DNA from: Mesobacillus selenatarsenatis SF-1
GTDB lineage: Bacteria > Bacillota > Bacilli > Bacillales > Cytobacillaceae
Length of the DNA stretch: 64,000 nucleotides
Direction: 5' to 3'
Assembly: GCF_000813125.1 (NCBI RefSeq)
Contig: NZ_BASE01000017.1
Location: 62,001-126,000 of the forward strand
The notes beneath the pieces are model-generated. The model was not told where the DNA came from, searched no databases, and was given only the letters and a program-made list of their open reading frames with translations. The position numbers and the translations under genes were made by a program. The number at the start of each line of letters is the position of its first letter. Within the stretch, counting starts at the first letter, position 1. This document shows positions 1-15,586 of this stretch, piece after piece.

Positions 1-275
<275 letters not shown>

Positions 276-294
276 TTACCCTCCTGGTCCGTTA

Positions 295-1782
<1,488 letters not shown>

Positions 1783-1795
1783 TTACCTGACAAAT

Positions 1796-2689
<894 letters not shown>

Positions 2690-2760
2690 TTAGTCCAAGT
2701 GTAAGCAGGAGCCAGATCCTTTTTTAAAAAAGGAATGCTGGCGCTGCTACTTATTCAAGA

Positions 2761-4284
<1,524 letters not shown>

Positions 4285-4293
4285 CTACGAATC

Positions 4294-5399
<1,106 letters not shown>

Positions 5400-5412
5400 T
5401 CATCTCACTAAA

Positions 5413-5583
5413 AGCCTACGGCTAGTAGCCAACGCATAAGGCTACCCGTTCCAAATCCCAGGCTTGCCCGATTTTATTTCAAACGATTGCTTGCATTCAA
5501 ATTCAGGTCGACCCCTGCCGATATAATCCCGCAAAAAGTCTACATAGTAGAAAGGCGAAGGTTCGCGCGGAATGATCTTCGCC
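5413..5583 (-). other. Structured spacer between atpE and atpF
   Basis: This spacer holds several inverted repeats. A 7-bp stem pairs GGCGAAG (5554-5560) with CTTCGCC (5577-5583). GTAGCC (5425-5430) pairs with GGCTAC (5440-5445), and this overlaps an alternative stem, AGCCT (5413-5417) with AGGCT (5439-5443). The c subunit is needed in many copies per complex, so a stabilising or attenuating RNA structure after atpE is plausible. The function is inferred only. Confidence 0.35.
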
Positions 5584-5604
5584 ATCTTAAATTCTTATAA
5601 TGAA

Positions 5605-5832
<228 letters not shown>

Positions 5833-5888
5833 TTAATGTATGAAAAAATGTTTTTTTAAGTTTTGTCCATTAAATGAACAGGTATATA

Positions 5889-6602
<714 letters not shown>

Positions 6603-6622
6603 TTATTCACCTCTCTTCCCCG

Positions 6623-6994
6623 CTATTTACGTGATTGAAAAGACTGGACAAAAAAATCTATCATAATGACAATGTAAGCTGTCATTAATCCCAAAATTGT
6701 AAACATAAGGTTTATGCGATCCGGGTATTCCATCGCAACGATTACAGCAAGTGCTCCGGTAGCAAGTCTCGACAACGAGCCGAGCGAGCGCACCTTCTTC
6801 CCCTGTACAACCGAATCCCCGAAGTTGTTCATTTTCCTCGCAAGGAGCCATAAATTAAAAAGGCTCAGGCTTGTACCAAAGATCAACCCTGCAAAAACAG
6901 ATTGATAGCTTGTAAAGCCGTACCCGAGTACGTATAAAGACAACAAGGTGAATATGTATTTGCGCTGGCGAATAAACAAGTCCTGAATTTCCAT
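6623..6994 (-). CDS. atpI: ATP synthase operon protein AtpI
   Basis: This 123-residue protein has about four hydrophobic segments and occupies the atpI place, upstream of atpB. AtpI proteins assist c-ring assembly or divalent-cation supply; they are poorly conserved, so the call rests mainly on size, topology and position. It begins MEIQDLFIRQRKYIF and lies 6 bp after the preceding small gene. Confidence 0.85.
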   Translation of the reverse strand: MEIQDLFIRQRKYIFTLLSLYVLGYGFTSYQSVFAGLIFGTSLSLFNLWLLARKMNNFGDSVVQGKKVRSLGSLSRLATGALAVIVAMEYPDRINLMFTILGLMTAYIVIMIDFFVQSFQSRK

Positions 6995-7000
6995 AGATGG

Positions 7001-7222
7001 CTAGTCTCCCGAAAAGAAGTGTTGGATGAGGCGGAGCATGGCATAAACACCTGCCGCCAATCCGATCAGCAATCCGAATATTAAGAAAAGTGGCTCTGTA
7101 CCAAGATTTTGGTCCAGCCATCTTCCGGAAAAAATGCCAATTAAAATGGAGCCTACCAGTTGAGATAGTATAGCGGACATGAGTGCCATCGCTTGAAAAG
7201 GGTGGCGGTTGTTTCGGCGCAT
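7001..7222 (-). CDS. atpZ: AtpZ/AtpI-family small membrane protein, first gene of the atp operon
   Basis: This 73-residue protein has two predicted membrane helices (about residues 10-30 and 44-62) and the family pattern SGRWLDQNLGTEPLF between them. AtpZ proteins form a cation channel with AtpI in alkaliphilic Bacillus and commonly start the operon. The next gene follows within 6 bp, and the operon promoter lies about 130 bp upstream. Confidence 0.82.
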   Translation of the reverse strand: MRRNNRHPFQAMALMSAILSQLVGSILIGIFSGRWLDQNLGTEPLFLIFGLLIGLAAGVYAMLRLIQHFFSGD

Positions 7223-7352
7223 AAAAAACGCATCCTCACTTTTGAGAATGGGAGCTTCAGGGGGTGAAAAATCATTTTTCGAAAAAACAATATTTTCACA
7301 AAAAAAGCTTGCATATCAACATTGAAAACCTTATCATTTTATGCCCTTTGTA

Positions 7353-7381
7353 AGCATACAATAGGCTATTGTCAATGTCAA
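7353..7381 (-). promoter_or_regulatory. Predicted sigma-A promoter of the atp operon
   Basis: On the minus strand a perfect -35 TTGACA (7381-7376) is followed after exactly 17 bp by TATGCT (7358-7353). A second TTGACA directly abuts it at 7375-7370. It points into atpZ and leaves a 5' leader of about 120 nt. Confidence 0.75.
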
Positions 7382-7565
7382 TCCATAGCGGTGAAAAAAT
7401 TCACAAAGTTTTCACTTAAAATATATACCAATAACCCTATGTTAGTATTATATTATAAAAGCTTATTTTTGCCTGAATTTTCTCAGTGTTTTTTTCCATT
7501 AATGCCGTTTTTGAGGTGTGACAGAGATACTGGGAGAACACAAATAGTTTATTGAGAATAATATA
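7382..7565. other. AT-rich spacer without a recognised feature
   Basis: This stretch lies between the atp promoter and the protease terminator. It is AT-rich, and I see no gene-sized open frame with a ribosome site. Confidence 0.4.
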
Positions 7566-7594
7566 GGGCCGGAAAGGAATTACCTTTCCGGCCC
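7566..7594 (-). terminator. Terminator after the S8 protease gene
   Basis: A perfect 12-bp stem pairs GGGCCGGAAAGG with CCTTTCCGGCCC around a short loop. The downstream minus-strand tract (TATATTATT) is only moderately T-rich. Confidence 0.7.
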
Positions 7595-7618
7595 TTGCAT
7601 TATTTATAAACTACTGCT

Positions 7619-9898
7619 TCAATCGTGCTCTCCCGTCCTTGTATTTTTACCTATAAAAATCATCGCGTCTATCGTGCTCTCTCGCCCTTTTTTCTTTGCG
7701 AATACCTTGGCAAGGTACAGGCCTTCTTTCGGCAATTTTTCCAAAGGTATTTCCTTTCCTACCATTCCCTTTTCCAGCTTTCTTCCCCAATCAAGGAATC
7801 CGACGAAGCGGTATTGATCCGGATCAAAAAGTGCGATGCCAAATTCGTCTGCTCCTCCCGGCAAATAGACTTCATAGCGATAAGCCTTACCGTTATCTGC
7901 CGGCGCGAAGTCGAAGCCCATCACCCGTGGGTAATCCGGTTCTTCCAGAACATACAAGTATGGAATCCTTATCTTGTTTTTCCCATCATCCATAACGAGG
8001 CTGCCATCATGGATTTTATCTTTTAACAAATCCGGAGAGGCTTGCATCGCTAGCTCCAAGTTTTTCGCTTCATTCGGTTTCAGCGAAAAGCTCATTGGAA
8101 GCTCCCATTCTATTCCCTGCTCTTTTTTTGGAATGGAAAATGAATAAGTTTTAGTGGCTGAACCTGTATTTTTGACTGTAAGCTTTGCACTATGGCGATG
8201 CATATTATCGGCAAGCTGGAATTTTCCGAATTGAAGCGACCCTGGAATGACCAGGCTCTCCGTATTGATCGCTGCCTCCAGCTGGATCCTTCCTGCTCCC
8301 TGCTCGAATGTCCGGTACCTCTTGCCGTCACGGTCGCTAATATCCTTGGCAGTATTCATTATTGCCGCCTTGATTTCAGCCGGGGACCAATCTGGATGGG
8401 CCTGCTTGATCAGTGCTGCTGCTCCTGCAATATGGGGGGCGGCCATGCTCGTACCCTGAAGCGGGAGGTAGCCCCCGGGAATCGTACTGTTAATCGCAAC
8501 GCCGGGAGCGACGATGTCTGGCTTGATTTCCCATGTGACAGTCACCGGACCGCGGGAACTGAAGTCAGCAAGTATATCTTTTTCTTCTATTAAATTCATG
8601 CGAATCAGCATCGAGTTTTTATTGAGATGTTTTTTTAGCGCCAATCCTGCTTCTTTACTAATCGCGGCCACTGGGATAGGCAAGTTCTCTTCTAGGTTTC
8701 CAAAGAATGTTCCCTTTGTGTTGTTATAGATAATCACGCCGATCGCACCCGCTTCAAGTGCATTCTTCGCTTTTTCGGTAAAGGTAAGCTTACCCCGTTC
8801 GACTAGCACGAGCTTATCCCTTACACCTTTCATTTCTTCTATCGTTCCAAGTCCTGCAAAAACAAGCTGTTCACTTTGGGTAATTTTCCAACTGTCCGAG
8901 CCCTGTAAAAGTTCAAGCCTTATTTCTTCAGATAATCCCGTGGCGTTGAGATACGGCACCTGCATTGGAGGTGTCGAGGCCCCTACTGAGATGGCCTTTG
9001 AAGCTGTGCCAGGTGACCCTACAGTCCACCGGTTCGGACCCGAATTCCCGGATGAAGTAACAGCGACGATCCCTTCATCCACTGCCTTATTGAGCGCCAG
9101 GCTGATAGGAAGGTCCGGACCATTCACATCATTTCCGAGCGAAAGATTCAGGATATCCACTTTGTCTTTTATCGCTTCATCTATAGCAGCTATGACCTGT
9201 TCAGTAGTTCCGCTTCCGCCTGGGCCCAGCGCACGGTAGGCAACAATTTTCGCATCGGGAGCCATCCCTCGCATTCTTCCATTTGCCGCGATGACACCTG
9301 CCACATGCGTTCCGTGCAGGGTGCTTCTAAAGCCGGCCCCCTTCGTTTCCATCGGATCATCATCGCCATCGACCAGGTCATGCCCCCCGGAAAAACTTCT
9401 CCGCAAGTCAGGATGCTCATAATCGATCCCCGTGTCGATTACCCCGATCGTCACACCCTTCCCCGTCAGGCGATTGCCTTTTTTATCAAGAATTCCGCGG
9501 ACTGCTTCCGTTCCAATCAATTCAAAATTATCGATAAAGCTTTCGCTTGGTTTGTATCGATTTGGCAGATGGGCTGAGTTCTCCACCTTGTACGTGTTTA
9601 CTTCGGATAATAGTTGGATGTCATTAGATTTTTCAAGCTGTTGAAGCTCAGAGTTAGGACCCTTAACGGAATATCCATTGACCGCATGCGTGAAGATGCG
9701 GCGGAGCTTTGTGTTTTTTAGGTTTTTTAACTGATTTTTGATTTGCTGTTCTTCCACAGGCTGCTCCGTCAGCACGATAGCAACTTTTTCAGTCTGCGGA
9801 TCTTCTTGAGGAATCGGCGGGAGCTCCAGTTTTTGCGGTTTGAATGCAGTGAGGATTGCTATTGATAGAAGAATTAAGAAGAAATTACGCTTTTTCAT
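7619..9898 (-). CDS. Secreted subtilisin-like S8 serine protease (Vpr-like) with PA insert
   Basis: This is an extracellular protease of 759 residues. In order it has an N-terminal signal sequence (about 1-20, no lipobox), an I9-type propeptide with a KVAIVLTEQP start (about 38-105), a peptidase S8 catalytic core, a PA domain inserted in the core (about 330-435), and a C-terminal beta-rich region. The catalytic triad is visible: Asp155 in VIDTGID, His195 in HGTHVAG and Ser484 in GTSMAAPH, with Asn285 as oxyanion residue. The layout resembles B. subtilis Vpr, but the C-terminus is shorter. It lies alone between upp and the atp operon, which are neighbours in B. subtilis, so it looks like an accessory insertion. 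Confidence 0.92.
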   Translation of the reverse strand: MKKRNFFLILLSIAILTAFKPQKLELPPIPQEDPQTEKVAIVLTEQPVEEQQIKNQLKNLKNTKLRRIFTHAVNGYSVKGPNSELQQLEKSNDIQLLSEVNTYKVENSAHLPNRYKPSESFIDNFELIGTEAVRGILDKKGNRLTGKGVTIGVIDTGIDYEHPDLRRSFSGGHDLVDGDDDPMETKGAGFRSTLHGTHVAGVIAANGRMRGMAPDAKIVAYRALGPGGSGTTEQVIAAIDEAIKDKVDILNLSLGNDVNGPDLPISLALNKAVDEGIVAVTSSGNSGPNRWTVGSPGTASKAISVGASTPPMQVPYLNATGLSEEIRLELLQGSDSWKITQSEQLVFAGLGTIEEMKGVRDKLVLVERGKLTFTEKAKNALEAGAIGVIIYNNTKGTFFGNLEENLPIPVAAISKEAGLALKKHLNKNSMLIRMNLIEEKDILADFSSRGPVTVTWEIKPDIVAPGVAINSTIPGGYLPLQGTSMAAPHIAGAAALIKQAHPDWSPAEIKAAIMNTAKDISDRDGKRYRTFEQGAGRIQLEAAINTESLVIPGSLQFGKFQLADNMHRHSAKLTVKNTGSATKTYSFSIPKKEQGIEWELPMSFSLKPNEAKNLELAMQASPDLLKDKIHDGSLVMDDGKNKIRIPYLYVLEEPDYPRVMGFDFAPADNGKAYRYEVYLPGGADEFGIALFDPDQYRFVGFLDWGRKLEKGMVGKEIPLEKLPKEGLYLAKVFAKKKGRESTIDAMIFIGKNTRTGEHD

Positions 9899-9966
9899 GA
9901 AAAATAGCCCCTCCCTTTTTAACTTAGCGTTTCATTTAAGGGAGTTTTGTATTCAGATTACATTTA

Positions 9967-10071
9967 TTCCGCGAAAACGCTGAGCAATTCCTCGAAAAAA
10001 GTATTGAATTCCGCGAAAAAGTTCCATAATTCCGCGAAAACATGCTTTAATTCCGCGAACTAGAATAATTC
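9967..10071. repeat. Tandem array, 21-bp period, core TTCCGCGAAAA
   Basis: Five units begin at 9967, 9988, 10009, 10030 and 10051, exactly 21 bp apart. Each has a conserved 11-nt core TTCCGCGAAAA (TTCCTCGAAAA in unit 2) followed by about 10 variable nt ending in AA. The last unit is shortened and runs into a small palindrome, CTAGAATAATTCTAA. The array lies between the upp terminator and the protease gene. The same core and period recur at 54339. Confidence 0.9.
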
Positions 10072-10083
10072 TAATCCCATAAT

Positions 10084-10111
10084 TAAAAAAAGCACCCCTA
10101 TTTAAAGAGGT
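10084..10111 (-). terminator. Intrinsic terminator after upp
   Basis: On the minus strand ACCTCT pairs with AGGGGT (one G-U pair) and is followed by GCTTTTTTTAATT. Confidence 0.8.
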
Positions 10112-10125
10112 ACCTCAGCTAAATC

Positions 10126-10755
10126 TTATTTTGTCCCGAATAAACGATCTCCTGCGTCTCCTAGTCCAGGTACGATATATCCGTGGTCATTCAGCTTTTC
10201 ATCGAGTGCAGCGATATAAATATCTACATCAGGGTGTGCTTCTTTTACCGTTTCTACCCCTTCTGGTGCTGCAATCAAACACATGAATTTGATATGCTTC
10301 GCGCCGCGCTTTTTAAGAGAGTTGATCGCTTCGACTGCAGATCCGCCTGTCGCAAGCATTGGGTCAACAACGATAAAATCGCGCTCTTCGACGTCACTTG
10401 GAAGTTTTACATAGTATTCAACCGGCAATAATGTTTCTGGATCACGGTAAAGTCCGATATGTCCGACCTTCGCAGCCGGGATCAGCTTCAGTATGCCATC
10501 GACCATTCCGATACCTGCACGAAGAATCGGGATGATGCCAAGCTTCTTGCCTGAAAGAACTTTTGATTTTGTCTTTTCGACTGGTGTTTCAATTTCAATT
10601 TCCTCAAGCGGCATGTCACGCGTGATTTCGAACGCCATCAGCGTTGCTACTTCATCTACAAGCTCGCGGAATTCCTTCGTGCCTGTGCTTTTTTCGCGGA
10701 TATAAGTAAGTTTATGCTGGATCAATGGATGGTCAAATACGTATACTTTTGCCAT
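10126..10755 (-). CDS. upp: Uracil phosphoribosyltransferase
   Basis: UPRTase salvages uracil by transferring phosphoribose from PRPP to give UMP. The 209-residue protein starts [20 protein letters not shown] at the ATG at 10755; the open frame extends 13 codons further without a better start. The PRPP-binding motif is [12 protein letters not shown], and a C-terminal uracil-binding segment reads [16 protein letters not shown]. The gene order glyA-upp matches B. subtilis. Confidence 0.97.
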   Translation of the reverse strand: MAKVYVFDHPLIQHKLTYIREKSTGTKEFRELVDEVATLMAFEITRDMPLEEIEIETPVEKTKSKVLSGKKLGIIPILRAGIGMVDGILKLIPAAKVGHIGLYRDPETLLPVEYYVKLPSDVEERDFIVVDPMLATGGSAVEAINSLKKRGAKHIKFMCLIAAPEGVETVKEAHPDVDIYIAALDEKLNDHGYIVPGLGDAGDRLFGTK

Positions 10756-10891
10756 GTGTATCGCTCCTTTTAAAGGTAAATGAGTTGTGAACACCTGTCT
10801 GTTATATGTAAGATCTGTTGAATCACACTTCGTATAATTTTACAGAAAAACCTCTATACAAGCAACCGCTACAGCGTAATCATTTTTTCCT

Positions 10892-10922
10892 GAAAAAGCG
10901 GCCCTCATTCATGGAGGGCCGC
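10892..10922 (-). terminator. Intrinsic terminator after glyA
   Basis: A perfect 9-bp GC-rich stem pairs GCGGCCCTC (10898-10906) with GAGGGCCGC (10914-10922), followed on the minus strand by TTTTT. Confidence 0.88.
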
Positions 10923-10933
10923 CGGGTAAAATC

Positions 10934-12175
10934 TTATCTCTCAGGATATAGTTCGAACTTGCTTGTCAAATCTTCGACGCGTTTGCTTGCTTCTTCCAGC
11001 TTCGCCTCGTCTTCGTGATTTTTCAATGTGAAGGCAATGATTGAAGCGATTTCGTCCATTTCTTCATGCCCGAAGCCACGGCTTGTAACTGCAGCTGTAC
11101 CAATGCGGATTCCGCTTGTTACAAATGGGCTTTCTGGATCGAATGGAATCGTGTTTTTATTAACGGTGATACCGATATCATCAAGCACCTTTTCTGCGAT
11201 TTTTCCAGTCAGGCCAAGTGAACGTAGGTCAACCAATAGCAAATGGTTGTCTGTACCGCCAGATACAAGGTCGATGCCTTCCTTATTCAAGCCTTCTGCA
11301 AGACGGTTTGCATTCGAAATGATATTTTGTGCGTATTCTTTGAAAGAATCCTGGAGCGCTTCGCCAAATGCTACTGCTTTCGCAGCAATGACGTGCATAA
11401 GCGGGCCGCCCTGAATTCCAGGGAAGATAGATTTATCGATTTTCTTCGCGAATTCTTCTTTGCAGAGAATCATTCCGCCGCGCGGGCCGCGAAGAGTTTT
11501 ATGAGTTGTCGTTGTAACAAAGTCAGCATACGGCACCGGATTCTGGTGGAGGCCAGCTGCGACAAGACCAGCGATATGCGCCATATCGACCATCAAATAA
11601 GCGCCCACTTCATCAGCGATTTCACGGAAACGCTTGAAATCGATCGCTCTCGGGTAGGCACTTGCACCGGCAACGATCAGCTTCGGCTTGTGCTCGCGAG
11701 CTTTTTCAAGAACGACATCATAGTTGATCCTATGTGTATCTTCGTCAACTCCATACTCAACGAAATTATACTGGACGCCACTGAAGTTTACCGGACTTCC
11801 GTGAGTCAAGTGGCCACCGTGGGAAAGATTCATCCCAAGCACAGTGTCTCCTTGCTCAAGAATCGTGAAATAAACAGCCATATTGGCCTGCGCTCCTGAG
11901 TGCGGCTGGACATTGACATGCTCTGCGCCGAAGATTTCCTTCGCGCGGTCGCGCGCAATATTTTCTGCAACATCAACATATTCGCATCCGCCATAATAGC
12001 GGCGGCCCGGATAGCCTTCTGCGTACTTATTCGTAAGTACAGACCCCTGTGCCTCCATTACCGCTTCGCTGACAAAGTTCTCTGATGCGATCAATTCAAT
12101 TTTCGTACGCTGACGTTTCAATTCATCCTGCATTGCAGCGTATAGCTGGCTGTCCTGCTGTGACAAGTGCTTCAC
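10934..12175 (-). CDS. glyA: Serine hydroxymethyltransferase
   Basis: GlyA is a PLP enzyme that interconverts serine and glycine while charging tetrahydrofolate with a one-carbon unit, feeding purine and thymidylate synthesis. The 413-residue length is normal. The PLP lysine lies in [14 protein letters not shown], and the N-terminal substrate-binding segment [12 protein letters not shown] is intact. A TATAAT box sits at 12249-12244 upstream. A 9-bp inverted repeat (GGAAAGGC with GCCTTTCC, 12254 to about 12317) overlaps this promoter region and may also end transcripts from ywlG. Confidence 0.97.
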   Translation of the reverse strand: MKHLSQQDSQLYAAMQDELKRQRTKIELIASENFVSEAVMEAQGSVLTNKYAEGYPGRRYYGGCEYVDVAENIARDRAKEIFGAEHVNVQPHSGAQANMAVYFTILEQGDTVLGMNLSHGGHLTHGSPVNFSGVQYNFVEYGVDEDTHRINYDVVLEKAREHKPKLIVAGASAYPRAIDFKRFREIADEVGAYLMVDMAHIAGLVAAGLHQNPVPYADFVTTTTHKTLRGPRGGMILCKEEFAKKIDKSIFPGIQGGPLMHVIAAKAVAFGEALQDSFKEYAQNIISNANRLAEGLNKEGIDLVSGGTDNHLLLVDLRSLGLTGKIAEKVLDDIGITVNKNTIPFDPESPFVTSGIRIGTAAVTSRGFGHEEMDEIASIIAFTLKNHEDEAKLEEASKRVEDLTSKFELYPER

Positions 12176-12349
12176 TTAAGTTCCCCCTCTTTTATGTATT
12201 CCCTTGTTCATTTATTAGAAAATTCATTCTTATTTTAGCCGATATTATAATGAAAGGAAAGGCTGAAGGTAAACGTAGATCTGAATATCAGGGCTGCAAT
12301 TTCCTTCATTGCCTTTCCTCTGTCAGTAAAACCTAGTTTCCCAATTTTG

Positions 12350-12931
12350 TCAGCAAGACTCGTTTTCTATCGTTTGCTCGTAAACGGCGCGGGCGCCGCC
12401 GATCAGCTTCGGCCTCGTCTTCGCCAGAGTAACATGCGCATGACCGATGCTTTTTTGCTGAACACGCACTGGTACTGCAACATGTTTCATTTGCATGCCG
12501 ATCAGCGTGTCGCCGATATCGATGCCTGCGTCAGCCTTGATGAACTCGACAACCACAGGATCCTTGAGATTTTTATATGCGTAAGCTGCCATCGCGCCGC
12601 CCGCGTTCCTCACCGGGATGACCGTCACTTCTTCCAGCTGCTTCTGTTCTGCTGTTTCCCTATCGACGACAATCGCGCGGTTCAAATGCTCGCAGCACTG
12701 GAAGGCCAGCTGGACGCCAGTTTTCCCCTGCAGTTCACGGAGCTGGCTGAAGACCATTTCCGCAACCTCATCTGTACCAGCTGTGCCTATCCGCTTGCCA
12801 ATGATTTCACTCGTGCTGCAGCCGACGACCAGCAGCTGGCCTTTTTTTAGCTGCACCTGTTCATTAAATTCAGTAAGGATGGAGTTCAATTCTGCTTTCC
12901 ATTGTTCGATAGACAGTTGTAACGCCTCCAT
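12350..12931 (-). CDS. ywlG: YwlG family protein (TIGR01440/DUF436)
   Basis: This 193-residue protein is typical of the conserved Firmicutes YwlG family, which has no established function. The sequence has the family N-terminal segment with [17 protein letters not shown] and a conserved middle block [13 protein letters not shown]. No membrane or signal segments are seen. It lies between rpiB and glyA, as in B. subtilis. Confidence 0.9.
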   Translation of the reverse strand: MEALQLSIEQWKAELNSILTEFNEQVQLKKGQLLVVGCSTSEIIGKRIGTAGTDEVAEMVFSQLRELQGKTGVQLAFQCCEHLNRAIVVDRETAEQKQLEEVTVIPVRNAGGAMAAYAYKNLKDPVVVEFIKADAGIDIGDTLIGMQMKHVAVPVRVQQKSIGHAHVTLAKTRPKLIGGARAVYEQTIENESC

Positions 12932-12964
12932 TACATTGGTATTTGATAGTCCTTAGGTTGGAAG

Positions 12965-13405
12965 TTATTTATTTTCATACTCCTTAATTTTACCGACGCG
13001 GTTTTCGTGGCGGCCGCCTTCATATTCTTCTGAAAGCCAAACTGCTGCGATTTCTCGCGCCAGTCCCGGTCCGATTACTCGTTCGCCCATTGCAAGGACA
13101 TTGCTGTCATTGTGCTGGCGTGTCGCTTTTGCGCTGAATAGGTCATGCACGAGCGCGCAGCGAATGCCTTTTACCTTGTTTGCGGCAATGCTCATGCCAA
13201 TGCCCGTTCCGCAGATCAAGATTCCTTTATCGAACTCTCCGTTCGCCACTTTCTCAGCAACCGGAAGGGCATAGTCCGGATAGTCAACAGATGTACCGCA
13301 TTCGCAGCCGAAATCTTCGTACTGGATATTCATTTCGTCCATCAAACTCTTAATTTCTTCTCGGATATTCACTCCGCCATGGTCTGAAGCAATAGCAACT
13401 TTCAT
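12965..13405 (-). CDS. rpiB: Ribose-5-phosphate isomerase B
   Basis: RpiB interconverts ribose 5-phosphate and ribulose 5-phosphate in the pentose phosphate pathway. The 146-residue protein begins MKVAIASDHGGVNIREEI and contains the catalytic Cys motif ICGTGIGMSIAANK (Cys near residue 65) and the phosphate-binding RQHNDSNVLAMGERV. It corresponds to B. subtilis ywlF and is 33 bp upstream of ywlG. Confidence 0.95.
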   Translation of the reverse strand: MKVAIASDHGGVNIREEIKSLMDEMNIQYEDFGCECGTSVDYPDYALPVAEKVANGEFDKGILICGTGIGMSIAANKVKGIRCALVHDLFSAKATRQHNDSNVLAMGERVIGPGLAREIAAVWLSEEYEGGRHENRVGKIKEYENK

Positions 13406-13550
13406 TGTAAAATCCTCCTATGTATTCCCGGCTTGCGGGGCGATCAAATCTACCGTTATTTTCTCATATTCGCTTCAATTTATAAAGAAAACGGGTCATA
13501 TTTTGCCATCCCGCCACTTATGTCCCATAAATTCTGGCAAGGAATTAGTT

Positions 13551-13665
13551 TTTATAGCGAAAATAACTTTTTAATAGCGAAATTTGAAATTTTATAGCGA
13601 AAAATCATTTTTTATAGCGAATTTTTCATTTTAATAGCGAAATTCTGGTTTTTATAGCAAACTGG
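13551..13665. repeat. Tandem array, 20-bp period, core TTATAGCGAAA
   Basis: Six units carry TATAGCGA or AATAGCGA with their ends at 13560, 13580, 13600, 13620, 13640 and 13660, exactly 20 bp apart. The last is TATAGCAA. The spacer between cores is AT-rich and variable. The array ends in a perfect 8-bp dyad, ACTGGAAA with TTTCCAGT (about 13662-13689), next to the terminator of the chemoreceptor gene. A related AACTGGAAATT end is seen at the array at 54339. Confidence 0.9.
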
Positions 13666-13693
13666 AAATTCCGCTTCATTTTTTCCAGTAAAA

Positions 13694-13726
13694 AAATTAA
13701 AAACCACAGCATCATCCAGCTGTGGT
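13694..13726 (-). terminator. Intrinsic terminator after the chemoreceptor gene
   Basis: The stem pairs ACCACAGC (13703-13710) with GCTGTGGT (13719-13726), followed on the minus strand by TTTTTAATTTTTTT. Confidence 0.88.
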
Positions 13727-13733
13727 CCAACAA

Positions 13734-15029
13734 TTATAACGAAAACTTCGTAATCGTACCTTTTAATTTTTCAGCTTGATTCTTCAATTCCACAGCAAGG
13801 TCTTCTACATTAGAAATAACTTCTGCCTGCTGTTCAGCCGCTGATGCTACGCTGATCGCTCCGGCGGATGTTTCTTCTGCGATTGCTGCCATTTCCTGCG
13901 ATTGGGTTGATGTGTGCTGGATCGTTTCCATTTGTGTTTCGACAAGGGCGGCGATCGTATGGATGACGTCTGCCATCTCATGAATCGTTGAGGTCATCGC
14001 GTCGATAACCTGGTTCGTTTTCTCGCCTTTTTTCGCTTCTCCGTTCGCCGTTTCAACCTGTCTGCTGATCTGGCCGACCACATTCTGGACTTCAGACTGG
14101 ATGTTCTGGATCAGTTCTGAAATACCTTGGACCGCGCCAGCACTCTGGTCAGCAAGCTTCCTGACTTCTTCAGCAACGACTGCAAAGCCTTTTCCGTGCT
14201 CTCCAGCCCGTGCTGCTTCAATCGATGCGTTCAATGCGAGCAAATTCGTTTGCGCAGCGATATCGCCAACAAGCTGGATAATTTGCTCTACTTTCGTCGC
14301 GTTCTCTTCCAATCGCTTTACCGTACCAAGTGATTCACGGTTGTCATTTGCCAGTGTCTCGATGCCGGAAATCAGTGAATGGATCGCATTCTTTGATTCC
14401 TGCAAGTCTTTGACCATTTCGACTGAAATTAATTCAGATGTCCTTGCTTTTTCCTGAACATCCTCGGCAATTCGGATGACTTCATCTACAGACTCAGCTG
14501 TTGTCTGTGTAGATAATGCCGAAGAATCCGCTCCAGCGGCAATTTCCTTGATCGTTGTCGAGATGATGGACGCCTGCTCAGATGCTTGCGCTGATTGCCC
14601 GGAAATCTGGATGACTTTTTCATTTGTTTCTTTGAAGTTACTATCAATCTGGCTGACCATTTCACGCAGGTTTGCGAGCATATTATTGAAAGCCAGTCCC
14701 AAAGAGCGAATCTCGTCATCTGATTTCGAAACTTCCGCATCCTCGCCAATTTCGCCCTGCGCTGCTTTTATTGCAGACTGCTCGAGCTTTTGCATCGGCT
14801 TGATAATCAAACCGGCAGCCATATATGCAAGCAGGCCTGACCAGAAAATCCCCATAGCTAGAACGGCAACCGTATAAACGACCGAATTGATCTCTAAAAA
14901 ATTTTGAACAAAAGGATAAAGGAAATAAATAAAAAATGCGCTTGTTGAATAAGTGATGATCGCCAACACAGTCGTCAGCATGACCATTTTCTTTCTTAAT
15001 CCCATTTTGTAGCTGCGTTTAGACCCCAC
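13734..15029 (-). CDS. Methyl-accepting chemotaxis protein
   Basis: This transmembrane chemoreceptor of 431 residues has two membrane helices close together (about 15-37 and 45-73) with almost no extracellular domain, then a HAMP segment (about 73-125) and a long coiled-coil signalling domain. The highly conserved hairpin tip contains [23 protein letters not shown] (split here only by reading). The short sensor region suggests membrane or cytoplasmic sensing. A GTG start at 15029 with AGGGGGA 6 nt upstream is used. It interrupts the ywlE-rpiB order seen in B. subtilis, so it is probably an accessory insertion. Confidence 0.93.
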   Translation of the reverse strand: MGSKRSYKMGLRKKMVMLTTVLAIITYSTSAFFIYFLYPFVQNFLEINSVVYTVAVLAMGIFWSGLLAYMAAGLIIKPMQKLEQSAIKAAQGEIGEDAEVSKSDDEIRSLGLAFNNMLANLREMVSQIDSNFKETNEKVIQISGQSAQASEQASIISTTIKEIAAGADSSALSTQTTAESVDEVIRIAEDVQEKARTSELISVEMVKDLQESKNAIHSLISGIETLANDNRESLGTVKRLEENATKVEQIIQLVGDIAAQTNLLALNASIEAARAGEHGKGFAVVAEEVRKLADQSAGAVQGISELIQNIQSEVQNVVGQISRQVETANGEAKKGEKTNQVIDAMTSTIHEMADVIHTIAALVETQMETIQHTSTQSQEMAAIAEETSAGAISVASAAEQQAEVISNVEDLAVELKNQAEKLKGTITKFSL

Positions 15030-15071
15030 TGATAATCCCCCTGAAAATTAATAAAAACTTCCTCAAGAGTA

Positions 15072-15509
15072 TTATCGGATTTTATCTAAGATTCTTTCGA
15101 TACTTTTTTGAATTTCTTTAAAAGCTTCTCGATAAATATGTTCATTGCCGCCAAATGGGTCTGCCACATCCAGGTTTCCCTTTTCATCAGCAAATTCTTT
15201 TAATGTAAAAGTTTTATCCGCAGCGTCTGGATAATTGCTCAAGATTAAGCCTTTATGACTCTGTGTCATCGTCAGAACAAGGGTTGCCCAGTCAATATCT
15301 TCCCTTGTTAACGTCGAGGAGCGATGATCATGGCTGATATCGTTTTCCTCGAGCACGGTCTTCGCGTTGACAGAAGCCTCCGCACCATTCGGGGCATATA
15401 CTCCTGCCGATTTTACCTCGACTCCTGGCAGCTGTTTGCTTTTTAAAATCGCTTCCGCCATCGGGCTGCGGCATGTGTTTCCGGTGCATACAAATAAGAT
15501 CCGCGCCAT
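15072..15509 (-). CDS. ywlE: Low-molecular-weight phosphatase, likely protein-arginine phosphatase YwlE
   Basis: The 145-residue protein has the P-loop CTGNTCRSP with nucleophile Cys8 and Arg14, and the general acid Asp in DPFGGNE. Thr at the position equal to YwlE Thr11 (here Thr12) is known to favour phosphoarginine over phosphotyrosine, so it probably reverses McsB arginine phosphorylation. The start ATG at 15509 has AGGAGGG upstream. The longer open frame runs into the hairpin array at 15592 and is not coding. Confidence 0.92.
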   Translation of the reverse strand: MARILFVCTGNTCRSPMAEAILKSKQLPGVEVKSAGVYAPNGAEASVNAKTVLEENDISHDHRSSTLTREDIDWATLVLTMTQSHKGLILSNYPDAADKTFTLKEFADEKGNLDVADPFGGNEHIYREAFKEIQKSIERILDKIR

Positions 15510-15586
15510 GCTTGTCCCTCCTGTGAATAACTTTTCATCCATTATATGATAATTTTTCAGCATTTTCATTTTTGCTAGACAGGAAA

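Noticed and set aside
9967-10071. CRISPR array
   Set aside because: Conserved parts are only about 11 nt and spacers about 10 nt, far too short. No cas genes are in the window. The same holds for the other 20-21 bp arrays, and the 52-bp units are not repeat plus unique spacer.
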